Positions 44,642 through 57,290 of a DNA stretch of 64,000 nucleotides are shown one piece after another (the first letter of the stretch is position 1; every line of letters begins with the position of its first letter). The stretch covers positions 703,501 to 767,500 of the forward strand of contig JAUIMM010001251.1 of NCBI GenBank assembly GCA_031769625.1, given 5' to 3'. A program made the translations under genes and the position numbers. The notes under the pieces are model-generated. The model saw only the letters and a program-made list of their open reading frames with translations, was not told the origin of the DNA and searched no databases. Source of the DNA: Taudactylus pleione (Eukaryota; Chordata; Amphibia; Anura; Myobatrachidae).

Positions 44642-46044
44642 TGGGTTGGGTGGAGGGCTTATTGTCCTGGTGTAGAGGTAGCTGTGGCTCTACCCCTACC
44701 TCTGGAACCACAAGCAGTGGTAGGTCCTCCTCTGGAATGGCCTCTAAATCTTCCTTGGGCACGAAAGGGCGGTACTGAATAAGGCTTACGGGAAGCCGGA
44801 GCAGCTGAGGGGAGATACGTAGATTTACCTCCCGTAATTCGGGAGATCCACTTGTCCAGTTCGGGTCAGAACTGGACGTCAGCTGTGAATGGAAGTGCTT
44901 CCACCACCCTTTTTGATTCTGCCACTGTCGCAGCCAAAGAGCTCTGCGGGCCAATATTGCTAGAGCGAAAGACCTAGAAGTGAGATTACATACCTTTTTT
45001 GAAGCTTCGCCAAGATAAGCAGCCGACTCCTCAATCTGTTATGCTAAAGGAATAAGATCCTCACCTGGGAGTCCCGTCCGTAATCAGTCGGGATAGTTGA
45101 TTAGCCCAGGCTTCAATCGCCTTACTGACCCAGTAGCCCACTAGATCCGGGCGTAGGAATCATGCCCGCTACTGTGTAAATGGACTTTAGGGTGTTTTCC
45201 AACTTCCTGTCAGAAGTCTCTTAAGGAAAAGGCCCCTGGTACTGGCAGAACTGTCTTTTGGACATAAGATACACTGAGGGATCTACCGAGGGTGGAGTCT
45301 CACATAGCTTCCAGCTTTCTGTAGGGAAAGGGAGTAGAACAAAAGTCGATGGAATACCTGGAATTTTTTATCCGGGTGTTTCCAAGCAGTGGTCAGGATA
45401 GAATCCAGCTCTTCAGATGCTGGAAAGGAGGCAGCCTGTCTTTGCTTTTTACTAAAGATAGACGGCCGAGCAGAACCCTGGTCCTCTTCCTCCACGTTTA
45501 ATACCTGGCGTATTGCTAATATCAGAGCTTCTAGCCCCTGGCACAAGGTTCCCGATTCTTCCGGGACCTGCTCTTCCCCAGAATCATGAAACTCGCCCTC
45601 CTCTAGTAGGGGCATATCCTTATCCTCAGAGTCATCTGACTGGAGGACTGAGGCTAACAGCCTCTTCTTGGGAACCTGTGGTGAAGTCCCCGTGGAAGGG
45701 GCGTGAGAGATGGTCGAGGCTTTTGTGAGCCCCTCCACTGACTTAGCTAGGGAACAAGCTCAGGAAGGTTCAAGGGAGGGGGGGGGGGGGGTGGAGACTC
45801 TGAGATCTGGAAACCCCTCTATCCTTATGAGAGGCCTCCAGTTCTGCAGACAGGTGTGACATAACAGAAGAGAACTGTGCCGCCCAGGACTGCGGTTCCT
45901 CTGTCTGGGGTGATCCTTGAGCCTGCTGCTCTGAATCACAATTGTCACACAACAGGGAGCTAGATGATTGTGCCGGTGTAAACTTTTCTGTGCATTTTGT
46001 GCAAGAAAAAGTTTTCTGTGAAGCTTAGATCCTCTTCCAGCCAT
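44634..46044 (-). pseudogene. Gag-like ORF1 of the inner DIRS element
   Basis: Starts MAGRGSKLHRK at 46044. In the shifted frame just after, cysteines are arranged as C-x2-C (SCTKC) and C-x2-C (LCDNC), the Zn-finger-like N-terminus found in DIRS ORF1. Later pieces are SDDSEDKDMPLLEEGEFHDS (acidic, about 45640), FPASEELDSILTTAWKHPDK (about 45420) and ARRALWLRQWQNQ (44951-44913), the last being a recurrent DIRS ORF1 motif. At least three frame changes. Confidence 0.8.
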
Positions 46045-46949
46045 GGTACATAACCCTGACATACAGACAATACAGTAGTGTAGTGGACAGTGTAAGAGTA
46101 GAGACAGATATATAGCAGGAGATAAGGGCAGAGAGGGAGGAGAGCCACACCTGCCCAAACAACGCTGTTAGCAGTGCCAAAAGCAATATGCATAAACCAC
46201 AGCAGTATTATTACACTGTGCTCCTATAAAGCCTAAACCCACTGTTACTCACGTATACCTGGGGAGGCTGTCTCAGCTCTGTGAAAACGATCAGCGCAGC
46301 CCAACAGCAGCAGAACTGTAATGGCTGTCGACTGTGCTTATGGAATCGCCGGGGCAGCTGGGAGCAAGGAACAGACCTCAGCGATAGGGTCTGCCTCTTC
46401 TCTATGGCGCCCATTTTAAATTGTATATGGCGCCCACGGACTGCCGCTGCCTAGCAAACACCGCCTTTTTTGTGCCTAGCAACCCCGCTAATGGGGGGCC
46501 AGGATATAACTCACAATAACTGCCGTGGCTGCTGGTGAGGCTAATGGGGGACTGCGACGTGCGCTGCATGCAGCGAGTGCTGGTCTACCCCGGTCGCAGT
46601 GGTCTCTGTAGCCGAGGACCCATGTGCGAGCAGTTGCGATAGGGTTCCCCTGGCTGCTCCATCGTCACAGACAGGCTGGGGCAGCCAGCTGCCTGTCATG
46701 TCCACAATGCTTGCTTAGCATCTTCTGTAATACTTATCTGTTAAACTAAACTATGCCCTTCGGAGAAACCCAAAGTATGACCAGCTCCCATGGTCACAAA
46801 ACTAAGACTGGCTTGTAGGGGGGTATAAAGGGGGAGGAGCTAGTCACACTTTCGAAATGAAAAAGTGCCAGCTCCCAGTTAGCACACATCTATGCCCCAC
46901 TGTCATGAAGCCTTCAGTGTCCCCTAGTGGATAAAGGAGAAATTGGTAG

Positions 46950-47985
46950 AAAGAGATACGCCAGCTTGAAGTCCCATCTTACTGCCAGTGCATCCACGAA
47001 TGCTGCTGATGGGTATCTGGACCTAGACTCATACTTAGGGACCTTGCAGTTGTGACGTGATGCCATGAGATCTATCTCTGGTAGACCCCATTTGGTTACC
47101 AGGAGTTGAAACACTCCCAGATGAGAGACCACTCTCCGGCATGTATGTCCTGGTGAATTAGTTAGTCTGCTTCCCAATTTAGCACACCCAGTATGAATTT
47201 TTACAGATATGGACGGAAGATGACGTTCTGCCCAAATCAGAACCTTTGTCACTTCTTTCATGGCTGCATAACTTATTGTGCCTCCCTGATGATTGAGGTA
47301 GGCCACTGTAGTCGCGTTGTAGGACTGGATCTGGACCGGCCTGCCCTGGAGCAGGTCCTGTGCCATGATCAGTGCTCTATATACTGCTCGCAGTTCCAGA
47401 ATGTTTATTGGCAGGTGAATATCTTGATTTGTCATCTTCCCTGGAAGGTGTGATGACCTGTCACTGCCCCCATCCGCAAATGCTGGCATCCGTGGTGAGA
47501 AGCATCCAATTTGGAATCCTGAATGGGCGCCTCTTGATTAGATGATGTTTTTTCAGCCACCACAGAGGGAGTGACGAACCTCTGGAGTGAGTAGAATCCT
47601 CTGAGACCTTATAAGATGATGCTGTCCGTTCCATCTGGAGAGAATCAATTTTTTTTAGAGGCCTGGAATGGAACTGGGCATATGCCACCATGTTGAATGT
47701 GGATACCATGGACCCCAGAACCTGCATTGCTGAGTGAATGGATACCCTCTGATTGCAGAGCAATTTGTGCACCCGCAATTGTAGAGCCAAAAACTTGTTC
47801 ACTGGTAGAAAGAGCCTTTGTGCCAGGGAATCCAGTAGCGCCCCCAGATGTACCATCTGGTGTGTTGGAGAAAGGGAGGACTTTTTCCAATTGATTATCC
47901 AGCCATGGTCCTGTAGACAGGCAGTGGTCAGCTGGAGAGGTAGTCCAAGTATGGCAGTATCCTGGCTCCTTCTGTGTAAGGTTAA
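46950..47985 (-). pseudogene. RT end plus RNase H of the outer DIRS element
   Basis: Reads from a degraded catalytic region ILPYLDYL (normally YLDD) near 47965, through LQDHGWIINWKKS-like sequence, MVHLGALLDSLAQRLFLP (47856-47803) and MLLTTDASICGWGQ (RNase H first acidic residue, about 47500), to HLPINILELRAVYRAL, QSYNATTVAYLNHQGGT (the usual acidic D of QSDN is Y) and KWGLPEIDLMASRHN. It ends in DFKLAYLFLP at the junction with the inner element near 46950. The continuation is at 41457, on the other side of the inner DIRS. Confidence 0.85.
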
Positions 47986-47999
47986 AAATGCAATGTGAC

Positions 48000-49010
48000 C
48001 ATTTTCACAGATAAAAATAAATGAGAAGTACTCTCTAACCCCTATACACCAGGTAGTTGGTAGTTAAGAAAAAAACAAAAGAAAACAAAAACTTTTTTTT
48101 TTTTTTACAGCAGAGTTAGCATAAGTCACATAAAATGCATATAATATATTTGCAGAAGGGCATTAAAATCAACTACCTAAACACATAAGTTTGGTAGGAT
48201 CTACATGCATATACATATATTTGCAAATGGGCAGTAAATCGCAAATCAGATTGGTAGGATATAAATGCAATGCATACAAATTTACTTACAAATCATCACT
48301 GCATCAACTTTTACAAGCAAAAAAGTTGGTAGGATTCCAGTGCTATATACCTTGGACCTAGGAGAAAGGTATACTCAGAGAGCGAGACCAAATCTCCCCT
48401 CAGCAAACATTTCCATGATCAATTGCAGCTGAGCGTCTACAATTAATTAGGAGAGAAGGGGATGGTAGCTCAGTCTTCACAAGTAAATGTGAAGTATAAT
48501 TTAACCCCTACACATCCTGGTAGTTGAGGGTCAAATGGAGCAATATAATAATTATAAATAAAACCTGCCTGATCTCCTGTTTCCCCAATGTTACCACTTT
48601 AACAAATATCTTAATGAATGTGAAGTATTCAGAAGGAAACCCCCACCCCAAGAGGATGGAGAGAAAACTGTCTTTAATTTCTGTCTGTCAGTTATAACGA
48701 TCACTGTGTCAATACAGCAGCTAGCAAAAAGTCACATACAATGCACATGTAATATAATTACAATCGGCTCTAAATCAACTACAGTTACGCAAAGGAATGG
48801 TAGGATATAGACCACTGTATACCTTAACCAAGGGAGAGGTATACAGGGAGACTGACCCAGACCCTCCTCAGACCAACAGCTACAGGGCGCACTGAGCGTG
48901 GATAGTGAGCGTCTCATATACACGTGGAGGCTAGGTGGAGCAACCAAGACGTGCAAAATCCTTCGTAGGGACTGTGTCTGAGTTGGGAGAGGAGCTGCCG
49001 GGGGAGCGCC
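48000..49010. repeat. Diverged two-copy repeat replacing the 5' half of the outer DIRS
   Basis: Two diverged copies of a roughly 450-580-bp unit share AGTCACATAMAATGCA, TTGGTAGGAT or ATGGTAGGAT, a TATACCTT...GAGAAAGGTATAC block, TCCCCTCAG or CCTCCTCAG, and GAGCGTCT. A phrase TTAACCCCTACACA...GGTAGTTG precedes each. No coding similarity to DIRS is visible here, so foreign repeat DNA seems to have replaced or entered that part. Confidence 0.5.
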
Positions 49011-49808
49011 TACCTCCCCTAATCTGCTTTAACCAGCCGGGTATGCTAGCCTCGTGGTAGCAGATAGCAGCTGCTGACGATCCCTGGCGCAGACGATAAG
49101 GCTCCAGGCTGGTGTAGTGAGGACACGGACATCCCAGGCCATGAGAGCAGCAGCTTCTGGTGCGTCACTGATACCAAAAGCAAGGACTGCAGCGCGCAAT
49201 TCCTTGTAAGTGAGGAACCGCCTTACCTGACATCTCCGAGAATCCGGTAAAGTCCAGGTCGCAGCATCGCTGCTAGCTAAGCTCGGCCACAACCCACCAA
49301 AATCACCAGCACAATTACTGATTTTGCAGCCCAGTGAAGGTAGATTGAGTTGCAGTACGTGCGTCTTAATGCAGAATCTTGGTACGGCCAACTCAGAAAA
49401 CATAAAATACAATAAAAGCTTAAGACTGCTGTAAGCAGTCCTCCTGTTACAAAGGTGCATCTTGATCCTGCAACACCAAACGAACAACTGAAGTCCTATG
49501 TCTAGGGGTGGGGTATATATGGAGGACCCGGGGGATTCTGGGAGCAGAAGCTTTAACTGTTTGGTGCCTAGTCTTCCAACCATAATAAACCCATGGTATC
49601 CCTGTGGATCCCTATGGACCCCAAAGAAGTGCTACACTTACAGGAAACAGTAATAAAAACAATTATAACCATAGAGCGGAGAATCCTACCGCTACACGAG
49701 AGATAATTGGATACTTTATTGTCATTGGATAGCTAAAAAATATATTAACTTAATAGTCCACAAACCATAATTTTTGGAGCATTTTCTGTGTACAGTAATC
49801 ACGGCACC

Positions 49809-50328
49809 TTGGGGGAGATGTATGAACGTTAGATAATTGGCTTAGCGCTCTACCTGTGTGTACTATGTAAAGCAGTTACCGCTTCCCTGCATGCGTCAAG
49901 GTAGGGAAATGACAGGCATGACTGAAGTGATGGGTGCCTCCTTCATTATGGCGCCACTATACCTTCATATGTCGCCCATCGGGAATCACAAGTTCTGAAT
50001 GGTCAGTGGTACTGAGCATTCTGTCTACAGGAACCTTCAATTTCGCCAACTCTGGATGGCGCTACTGTATGTATGTTACCATAGCCCCCCTAACTCGTAC
50101 ATGTGCACTAAATCAATCGCAAGTGAAGCCGGGCAGGCAATAACGGCGCATGCACAATATGCCTTCATGTGCCCGTCTCCATCGCAGATATCAGCAGAGC
50201 AGGTGAACGCTTTCCCCTCGTCAGAAAATGATTTTATAGTACAATTCAGCGATATTTGTTTCTGCATCGGGTGAAGCAGGGGCTGCGATGTAGGAGCTTT
50301 ACTGGTCATGTTACTACATTTCCCCCAA
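49809..50328. mobile_element. Probable MITE
   Basis: The left end TTGGGGGAGATGTATGAACG and the right end, reverse complemented, TTGGGGGAAATGTAGTAACA form imperfect TIRs. The interior has GCGCATGCACA-type inverted pieces and no transposase. No clear target duplication. Confidence 0.55.
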
Positions 50329-51149
50329 TGACTTTTATCCGTCAGTCAGAGAAGCTGGCAGCTAGACAGGCACCACTGTAAGACAGACCTCCACCATTCA
50401 CCAGCTCATAAGATGAAGGAAGGGAAGAAGGAGCGGCCTGTATTACGCTCCCGTGAGTGAGGGTAATGGGGAGAGAGGATTGCAGGAACCACAATGTGCA
50501 TAATGACACATTAATACCCTGATGGGTGATCATCGAATACTGATGACTTGTGCCTGAAGGACTTCGGGACATGGAATATTTGAAATCATCAAGTTGATGT
50601 TTCCATAGCAACAAACTGAGAACAATTATGAAATATGGTTCATTAGGATTAAGCAGAATATAAAACGGAGCGAAGTGGGTTATAGACAATTGCTCAATGA
50701 TGGAAGTAAATCCCATACAACTCGCTCTATTTCTAACAAATGGAATGGACCTGGTCTGTACATAGCATAGGATGAACAATCTCAGAGATAATACAGTGCA
50801 AGGTCACATCCTTCCCATTGGTTCTAATATACAGCGTGGCCAACTAGTATAGGTGCATTTAGGCCACAACATCAGATAACAGAAGGTAAAAAGCAAATGA
50901 GAGATAGCACTAAATGACCTGTGTAATCTTAGCTCTGTTAATTCAGAGTAGAAGTAATAAGTTGGATGTATGAACGTCATGCCATACATAGCTGTGTTTT
51001 ACTTCCCAATATCCCGCCCATCAGTCTGCCACTATTCTGACACCGCTGCGAGCGCCAACAGTCTTTCCACGCATTAGACCACGTTTTTTTACTCATTAGC
51101 CTCTGCATACCTTCGCCTTTCAGTTCTAATACAGATTCAGACATTCACT
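50329..51149. other. Unassigned intronic DNA
   Basis: No gene recognised. A 145-codon minus-strand frame (50779-50342) has no family similarity and no splice context. Confidence 0.45.
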
Positions 51150-52435
51150 TACACTGCTCACACCTATACCACTCACGCCTATACCACTCTACCACTCACA
51201 CTGGTACACCCTCACGTCTATACCACTCAAACTGGTACACCTACACACCTACCCTATTCCCACCTATACTACTCAACACTGGTACACCCTCACACCTCCC
51301 CTACTCCTACCTATACTACTCACACTGGTACACCCTCACATCTACCCTAATCCCACCTATACTACTCACACTGGTACACGCTCACACCTACCTATACTAC
51401 TCACACTGGTACACCTTCACACCAACCCTACTCCTACCTATACTACTCACACTGGTACACCCTCACACCTCCCCCCTACTCCTACCTATACTACTTACAC
51501 TGGTACACCCTCACACCTCCCCTACTCCCACCTATACTACTTACACTGGTACACCCTCACACCTACCCTACTCCCACCTATACTACTCACACTGGTACAC
51601 CCTCACACCTACCCTACTCCCACCTATACTACTCACACTGGTACACCCTCACACCTACCCTACTCCTACCTATAGTACTCACACTGGGTACACCATCACA
51701 CCTACCCTACTCCCACCTATACTACTCACACTGGTACACCCTCACACCTACCCTACTCCCACCTATACTACTCACACTGGTACACCCTCACACCTACCCT
51801 ACTCCCACCTATACTACTCACACTGGTACACCCTCACACCTACCCTACTCCCACCTATACTACTCACACTGGTATACCCTCACACTTACCCTACTCCCAC
51901 CTATACTACTCACACTGGTACACCCTCACACCTACCCTACTCCCACCTATACTACTCACACTGGTATACCCTCACACCTACCCTACTCCCACCTATACTA
52001 CTCACACTGGTACACCCTCACACCTACCCTACTCCCACCGGTACACACTCACACCTACCCTACTCCTACCTATACTACTCACACTGGTACACCCTCATAC
52101 CTACCCTACTCCCACCTATACTACTCACACTGGTATACCCTCACACCTACCCTACTCCCACCTATACTACTCACACTGGTACACCCTCACACCTACCCTA
52201 CTCCCACCGGTACACACTCACACCTACCCTACTCCTACCTATACTACTCACACTGGTACACCCTCATACCTACCCTACTCCCACCTATATTACTCACACT
52301 AGTACACTCTCACACCTACACTACTCAATTTAGTACACACTCACACCTATACTACTCACACTGGAACACCCTCATACCCACCTTACTCCCACCGGTATAT
52401 CCTCACACCGGTACACCATCACACCTACCCACACC
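51150..52435. repeat. Minisatellite, 46-bp unit
   Basis: About 27 copies of a unit containing CTACTCCCACCTATACTACT and CACACTGGTACACCCTCA. The central copies are nearly identical; both ends decay. A variant block with CCCACCGGTACACACTCAC occurs twice (about 52031 and 52201), marking duplication of a block of several units. Confidence 0.95.
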
Positions 52436-52565
52436 AATGTTGCATGAATAATTAGTGAAAGTGTGGAGGCTATGCATACATAACTAATGAAGGGATAATA
52501 CGGTTATATGCATAATTAATGAAGGGGGTGGTGATGTTACATACATGATTATTAAAGGGTGTGGC
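52436..52565. repeat. Short imperfect repeats
   Basis: Three to four diverged copies of TATGCATAATTAATGAAGGG-like sequence. No coding content. Confidence 0.6.
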
Positions 52566-52689
52566 CTACAATCGATAGTTCAAATATATATATTTTTGTC
52601 AGAATACATCTTAATCTAAGCGAAATCTCACACAAGGTTTCAAAAAAGCGCAGAATGGAGGCATTTCTGAAAAGTGGGCGTTTAAATGG

Positions 52690-53310
52690 TTTGTGGCTTG
52701 TAATAACAATTGCGGGAGACTGCAGGTTTCTGGCCTGTAATAACAATTGTTGGAGGCTGCAGGTTTGTGGCCTGTGATAACAATTGTTGGAGGCTGCAGG
52801 TTTGTGGCCTGTAATAACAATTGTTGGAGGCTGCAGGTTTCTGGCTTGTAATAACAATTGTTGGAGGCTGCAAGTTTCTGGCCTGTAATAACAATTGTTG
52901 GAGGCTGCAGGTTTCTGGCCTGTAATAACAATTGCTGGAGGCTGCAGGTTTCTGGCCTGTAATAACAATTGTTGGAGGCTGCAGGTTTGTGGCCTATAAT
53001 AACAATTGCTGGAGGCTGCAGGTTTCTGGCCTGTAATAACAATTGTTGGAGGCTGCAGGTTTCTGGCCTGTAATACCAATTGTTGGAGGCAGCAGGTTTC
53101 TAGCCTGTAATAACAATTGTTGGAGGCTGCAGGTTTCTGCCCTGTAATAACAATTGTTGGAGGCTGCAGGTTTCTGGCCTGTAATACCAATTGTTGGAGG
53201 CAGCAGGTTTCTGGCCTGTAATACCAATTGTTGGAGGCAGCAGGTTTCTGGCCTGAACTAACAATTGTTGGAGGCTGCAGGTTTCTGACCTGCAATAATT
53301 GTTGGAGGTT
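52690..53310. repeat. Minisatellite, 37-bp unit
   Basis: About 17 copies of a unit containing GTTGGAGGCTGCAGGTTTCT and GGCCTGTAATAACAATT. The right-hand copies switch to GGCAGCAGG and TAATACCAATT variants. Minus-strand frames through it are artefacts. Confidence 0.95.
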
Positions 53311-55593
53311 TGAGGGTTAAGCAATTATGATTTTACAAGTAACATTAAAGTACCTCATGTAGAAGTAATGTCACTGAACCTTCGTGTACTGCACGGTCCT
53401 AAATCATTGGCTGTGCCCACAAAACAGATGGCAATGGGTCCACGTCAAACTCTTTCCTGCACTATTGCTGTGTATATCGGATTTACTTAGTCAGCCATAG
53501 CACCGTTATTAATGTAGGGAGTAGAACTTGGGCCATTTGCCAGCTCTACAGACAATTCAGGACCCTCATTTAGTGTGTTGAAAGAAACTTTACTGAGAGG
53601 TCAAAGTATCTACTGCAAAATGCTTGGAAAAGCCGTCTGTGTGCCAGAATGAAAGGCTACAATACCGCCAGTACTTAATGTACTGCAGCCTTATCCACCT
53701 TTACAGCAGCGGAACAGCCCCACGTAACCCTGGTACCTTGTACCAAGTGCTATGTCTTCCGCTGAGAAGTCTTTCATTAATGATAAAATCTCAGCTACAG
53801 TGGGAGCAGAAGAATTGGCGACACAGAGATAGATCAGCCCTGACGCGTTACACTATAGAAGCCTGATCGTTCTCAAATAACATTTATATACAGTTACACG
53901 AGAAAAAAAACATTTATGCCAAATTTAACTCATCATCTTATAATCTATCATACAATGGGGCAGATTCAATTAGCTGCGGGTGTTCACCCCGTGGCTAAAG
54001 CTTTGCTGATACCTCTCGCGGTAAGCCCCAGTGGGTGCACTGAACGCAGATTTTCCCTCGCAGCCTCAGGAGCTCACGCGTTGAATGCACCCTTTTCATG
54101 CGTTGGAACTTGCCAATGGCGGCACACCTGCAGATAGACGGGGCATGTAATGAGGGAATAGCTAGAGCAGATGTTCTAGGCCAGTTTTCTTCAAACGATT
54201 AATATAAGACTGAACAAAAGCAGCTTCCAGAGTGGCCCCTGATCTAGTGCATTGTACACCTGCCAGAGGCGGAGGGCCACGCCACACCCCAGATAGAAGG
54301 TTGGATTTATTCGCTGGCAGGTTGCTACGAGATCCACACAGAATTCCACATGTTCTCTCGTCAAGAGAATGGTCTTCCTCTGCACAAACACAAATCCTTT
54401 CAATTTCCATTAATACAACAGCTACAGAGCACTTGTATGATCCGAGCTCATTAACATATAAAAGTGTTGTTTACTAATCAGGGACTAATCACCCATAAGT
54501 GTACTGTCTTTTAGTTTTTCTTCTATATTTTTGGGGGAGTGCAGGTGCCAGCAGGCACTTAGTCCAGGCATGGTGGCACTTGTGGTTTACCAAGCCGCCA
54601 TGCCGGGGCCGGCTTGCTGGGACCTGTAGTCCCACTGTGAAGAACAATATTAATTACTATCAACACCCATTAACTCTGCACCCACTACCACCAGGGGTGC
54701 ATGCAAGGAATAGCCCCAGGCTTCACCTCAGCCTTGGTGTGTCCTATGGAGGGGAGCATCCTTGTTTTTGGGGAAGGTCACCACTTTCCAAGGAATCCCA
54801 GTGCTGGGATGACCAGTTTGGGACTGGTTAAATCAGTGTGTGTCCCTCTGCATTGCCCCCTAGCTGGTTGAGCTCGGTGCTGATTACTGGAAATACAGGG
54901 GAACCCTACACTGGTTTTTTCCCAGCATCAGAACGGGCTCAAAGGTCCGGGGCTGTTTTTTATTTCAGGGGGGAAGGGACCCCACCCTGTTTTTTATTTC
55001 AGGGGGAAGGGACCCCACCCCAATTATTTTCTATTTCTGGACACACAGCACAGATCTGACTGATAACACTGATCTGTGCAGGCTTCGGCACAACATGCAG
55101 CTCACAGGCACTTCTCTTCATTTCTTCTCTTCTGCTCCGTGCTCTATTGTTCTTCTAAACACGATTCTTAGTAAATCCGTGAGTTGTATTCCTGTCTATG
55201 GAAAGTACTAGCGTGTTGGTTCGATGCGGAATCGGGTTTTTGCACTCGTGTTTTCCTTAGTAAATCTCCCGAGGTTACATATCAGGGAAACTCACATGGG
55301 AATACAATCTCAGCCAGACACGAATCTTAGTATATATGCCCCTGGTGTGTCTGCACTGTTATATCACTTTGCATTGTCTGTAATATGGCATAAATGTACT
55401 TTATTACCTGTAATACTGGTCTGAGGACAGCTCCAGGACACATGAGGCACCGCACTGTAACCTCTCCTTGTCATATACTGCAGCTCTCAATCACCTTCCC
55501 TCAGCCAATTCTGTATCTACTCCAGCACTTACATCCCAGGTATTTCATTTATTTCCAATAACTGGTTTCTCATACCCACAAACGGGTGTGATA
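53311..55593. other. Mostly unassigned intronic DNA with a possible repeat-derived frame
   Basis: No confirmed gene. At 54162-54410 two overlapping minus-strand frames (82 and 70 codons) are open; one reads VEFCVDLVATCQRINPTFYL and follows a TTTGTGCAG acceptor-like site. I recognise no family, and two open frames on one strand argue against selection. 54560-54640 has GCTGGGACCTGTAGTCCCA and GGCACTTGTGGTTTACC phrases typical of dispersed repeats. 54956-55020 has a short direct repeat (TTTTTTATTTCAGGGGGAAG). Confidence 0.4.
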
Positions 55594-55960
55594 TGATTTA
55601 CCACCGGACGTGAACCCGGCGGTTGTAATCCCGACACCAGCATGCCGAAGATCGCGGATACCGATGGAGGTAAGAAAGCTATCTAACACTCCTCTCTCCC
55701 CCCCCCTAACCCTCCCTTAGTGGTGCCTAACCCTAACCTCCCCCCAGTGCCTAACCCTAACCTACCCCCAGGGGTGCCTAAACCTAACCCCTCCTCCAGC
55801 ACCCCAACCCCCCTGGGGGGAGAGGTACCTAACCCTAAGTCCCACCCCGGGAGCCCCTAAACCTAACCCTCCACCACTGCGGCTGCGACACCTATTAGTC
55901 CCTTGCCGGGATTTCCTAGTCGGGAAGCCGGCGGTCGGCATTTCGACCGTTGGCTTCTTG
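55594..55960. mobile_element. CCTAACCCTAACC-rich MITE-like element
   Basis: Outer parts contain ACCCGGCGGTTGTAATCCCG on the left and GCCGGGATTTCCTAGTCGGG and GGCGGTCGGCATTTCGACCG on the right, with a CCTAACCCTAACCTCCCCC core. Same family as 21262-21635 and 59292-59782. Confidence 0.6.
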
Positions 55961-56728
55961 ACTTCCTCCCCCACAAACTGCTTGCAAACATGAAAACTAC
56001 CGCCATGTTCTCGCAAAACAACCGTGCGCACAGATGCCTAGTGATGGCAGGATGCTCCCACTACTGCTCAAGAATATTTATTTATCCCACCCAACAGAAT
56101 AAAGACAGAATAAATAAACATAGGCTCTTTAATGTGGCGTGCAATGCCTCTCCCTGCTGCTGCTGCCATGGTAACCTGCTATGAGAGGGATGCTTCTACC
56201 TCCTCGCGTTCCTGAGGACCTCTGAGCGGCTCTCCAGCGGAGATGGGCTGAAGCCTCTGCAAACACCGAGACATCTATGAGAGAGGGACACAAACTACAC
56301 ACACATTCTGTGCCTCCTGGCATCTAGCACAGGGGAATGTACATACCCTACATGCAGCACGTGCAGCCATTGGGATTAATACGGAGTGAGATGGGAATGG
56401 GGCATATATGCACGAACAGGAAAAAATGCCCAGTTGTCCGCACCTTACGGGGAACCCGCCCCTACTCCGTACTCTAGGCACCCCTCCAGCCAACATCAAG
56501 CCGCACTTGCACCAGCCTCTCCGCATGCCATAGGAGATGAAAAGGCAAAAACACTAACTTAGCTTTACTGAGCACTAAACTCCAGGTGCAGCCTCCAAGC
56601 ACCATGACATTCCTACAGTATAACACAAATTATTGTACACATTACATGCTCATTTATATTTACACTACACAAGAGTAATGCAAATTGGGTTACTTCTCCT
56701 TTACATCCCACTGATAGATAAAAGCGCA
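55961..56728. other. Unassigned intronic DNA
   Basis: No gene or repeat recognised; overlapping short frames on both strands are unsupported. Confidence 0.45.
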
Positions 56729-57030
56729 TAGCGCCCCCCACAGGGGAAGCACCCGGAGGAATTAGTGCTGGGCAGACTGCTGCATGCTCTGTGACTATAG
56801 CACCTAGCACCCCCCACAGGGGAAGCACCCGGAGGAATTAGTGCTGGGCAGACCGCTGCATGCTCTGTGACAATAGCACCTAGCACCCCCCACAGGGGAA
56901 GCACCAGGAGGAATTAGTGCTGGGCAGACAGCTGCATGCTCTGTGACAATAGCACCTAGCACCCCCCACAGGGGAAGCACCCGGAGGAATTAGTGCTGGG
57001 CAGACAGCTGCATGCTCTGTGACAATAGCG
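56729..57030. repeat. Minisatellite, 76-bp unit, copy 1
   Basis: Four copies of a 76-bp unit containing CACAGGGGAAGCACCCGGAG, GGAATTAGTGCTGGGCAGAC and GCATGCTCTGTGACAATAGC. The same unit forms a longer array at 60845-61895. Confidence 0.95.
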
Positions 57031-57290
57031 CAGCAGGAGAACTAGACACAGACTACAAGTAACAGGAAATTATGGGTTTTCCTCAATTTCTCATCTGGGT
57101 TTTATTGTGTTATGTTTTTTTGTTATGGCAAACAAGCAGATAAATCAATTACCCCGTCCCTGGAAACAGATATTATCACTCAATTCTCACAGGCTCCAAG
57201 CTCCACATATAGATTGGTGGCGCAGTTATAAGAAAGCTGCTCTCTCTATACATTATAACTGGATAAGTAAATAAAAAAAGCAATTAGGAA

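Larger units (their letters stand above)
41455..46955 (-). mobile_element. Inner DIRS-like element nested in the outer one
   Basis: About 5.5 kb. Terminal repeats are inverted: 41458-41620 (GAGGCTTCATGACATGATGT, GGGAGCTGGCACTTTAATTT, AAGTGTGACTAGCTCCTCCC) is mirrored by 46790-46955. An internal complementary region at 41806-41880 carries AATTTATCGGTAAGTACCAA, complementary to the left terminus, joined to CTTCATCCACTAGGGGACAA, matching the other terminus. Minus-strand order is gag-like, RT, RNase H, tyrosine recombinase, all recognisable and all frameshifted. The outer coding sequence resumes on each side, so the insertion point is at the outer RNase H to recombinase linker. Confidence 0.9.
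39788..49622 (-). mobile_element. Outer DIRS-like element, interrupted by a second DIRS element
   Basis: Inverted terminal repeats: 39830-39960 on the plus strand (GGATACCATGGGGATATTAT, GGTTGGAAGACCAGGCACCA, AAAGCTTCAGCTCCCAGAAT) is matched in reverse by 49500-49622. A second inverted pair, 39788-39830 against 40129-40165 (GTTATGGTAGACTTACCTAG and complement), is the ITR to internal-complementary-region relation typical of DIRS. Gene order on the minus strand is RT end and RNase H (47985-46950), then tyrosine recombinase (41457-40160), separated by the inner DIRS. The 5' half (gag and most of RT) is missing; 48000-49010 holds other repeat DNA and 49020-49500 probable leader. Confidence 0.85.
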
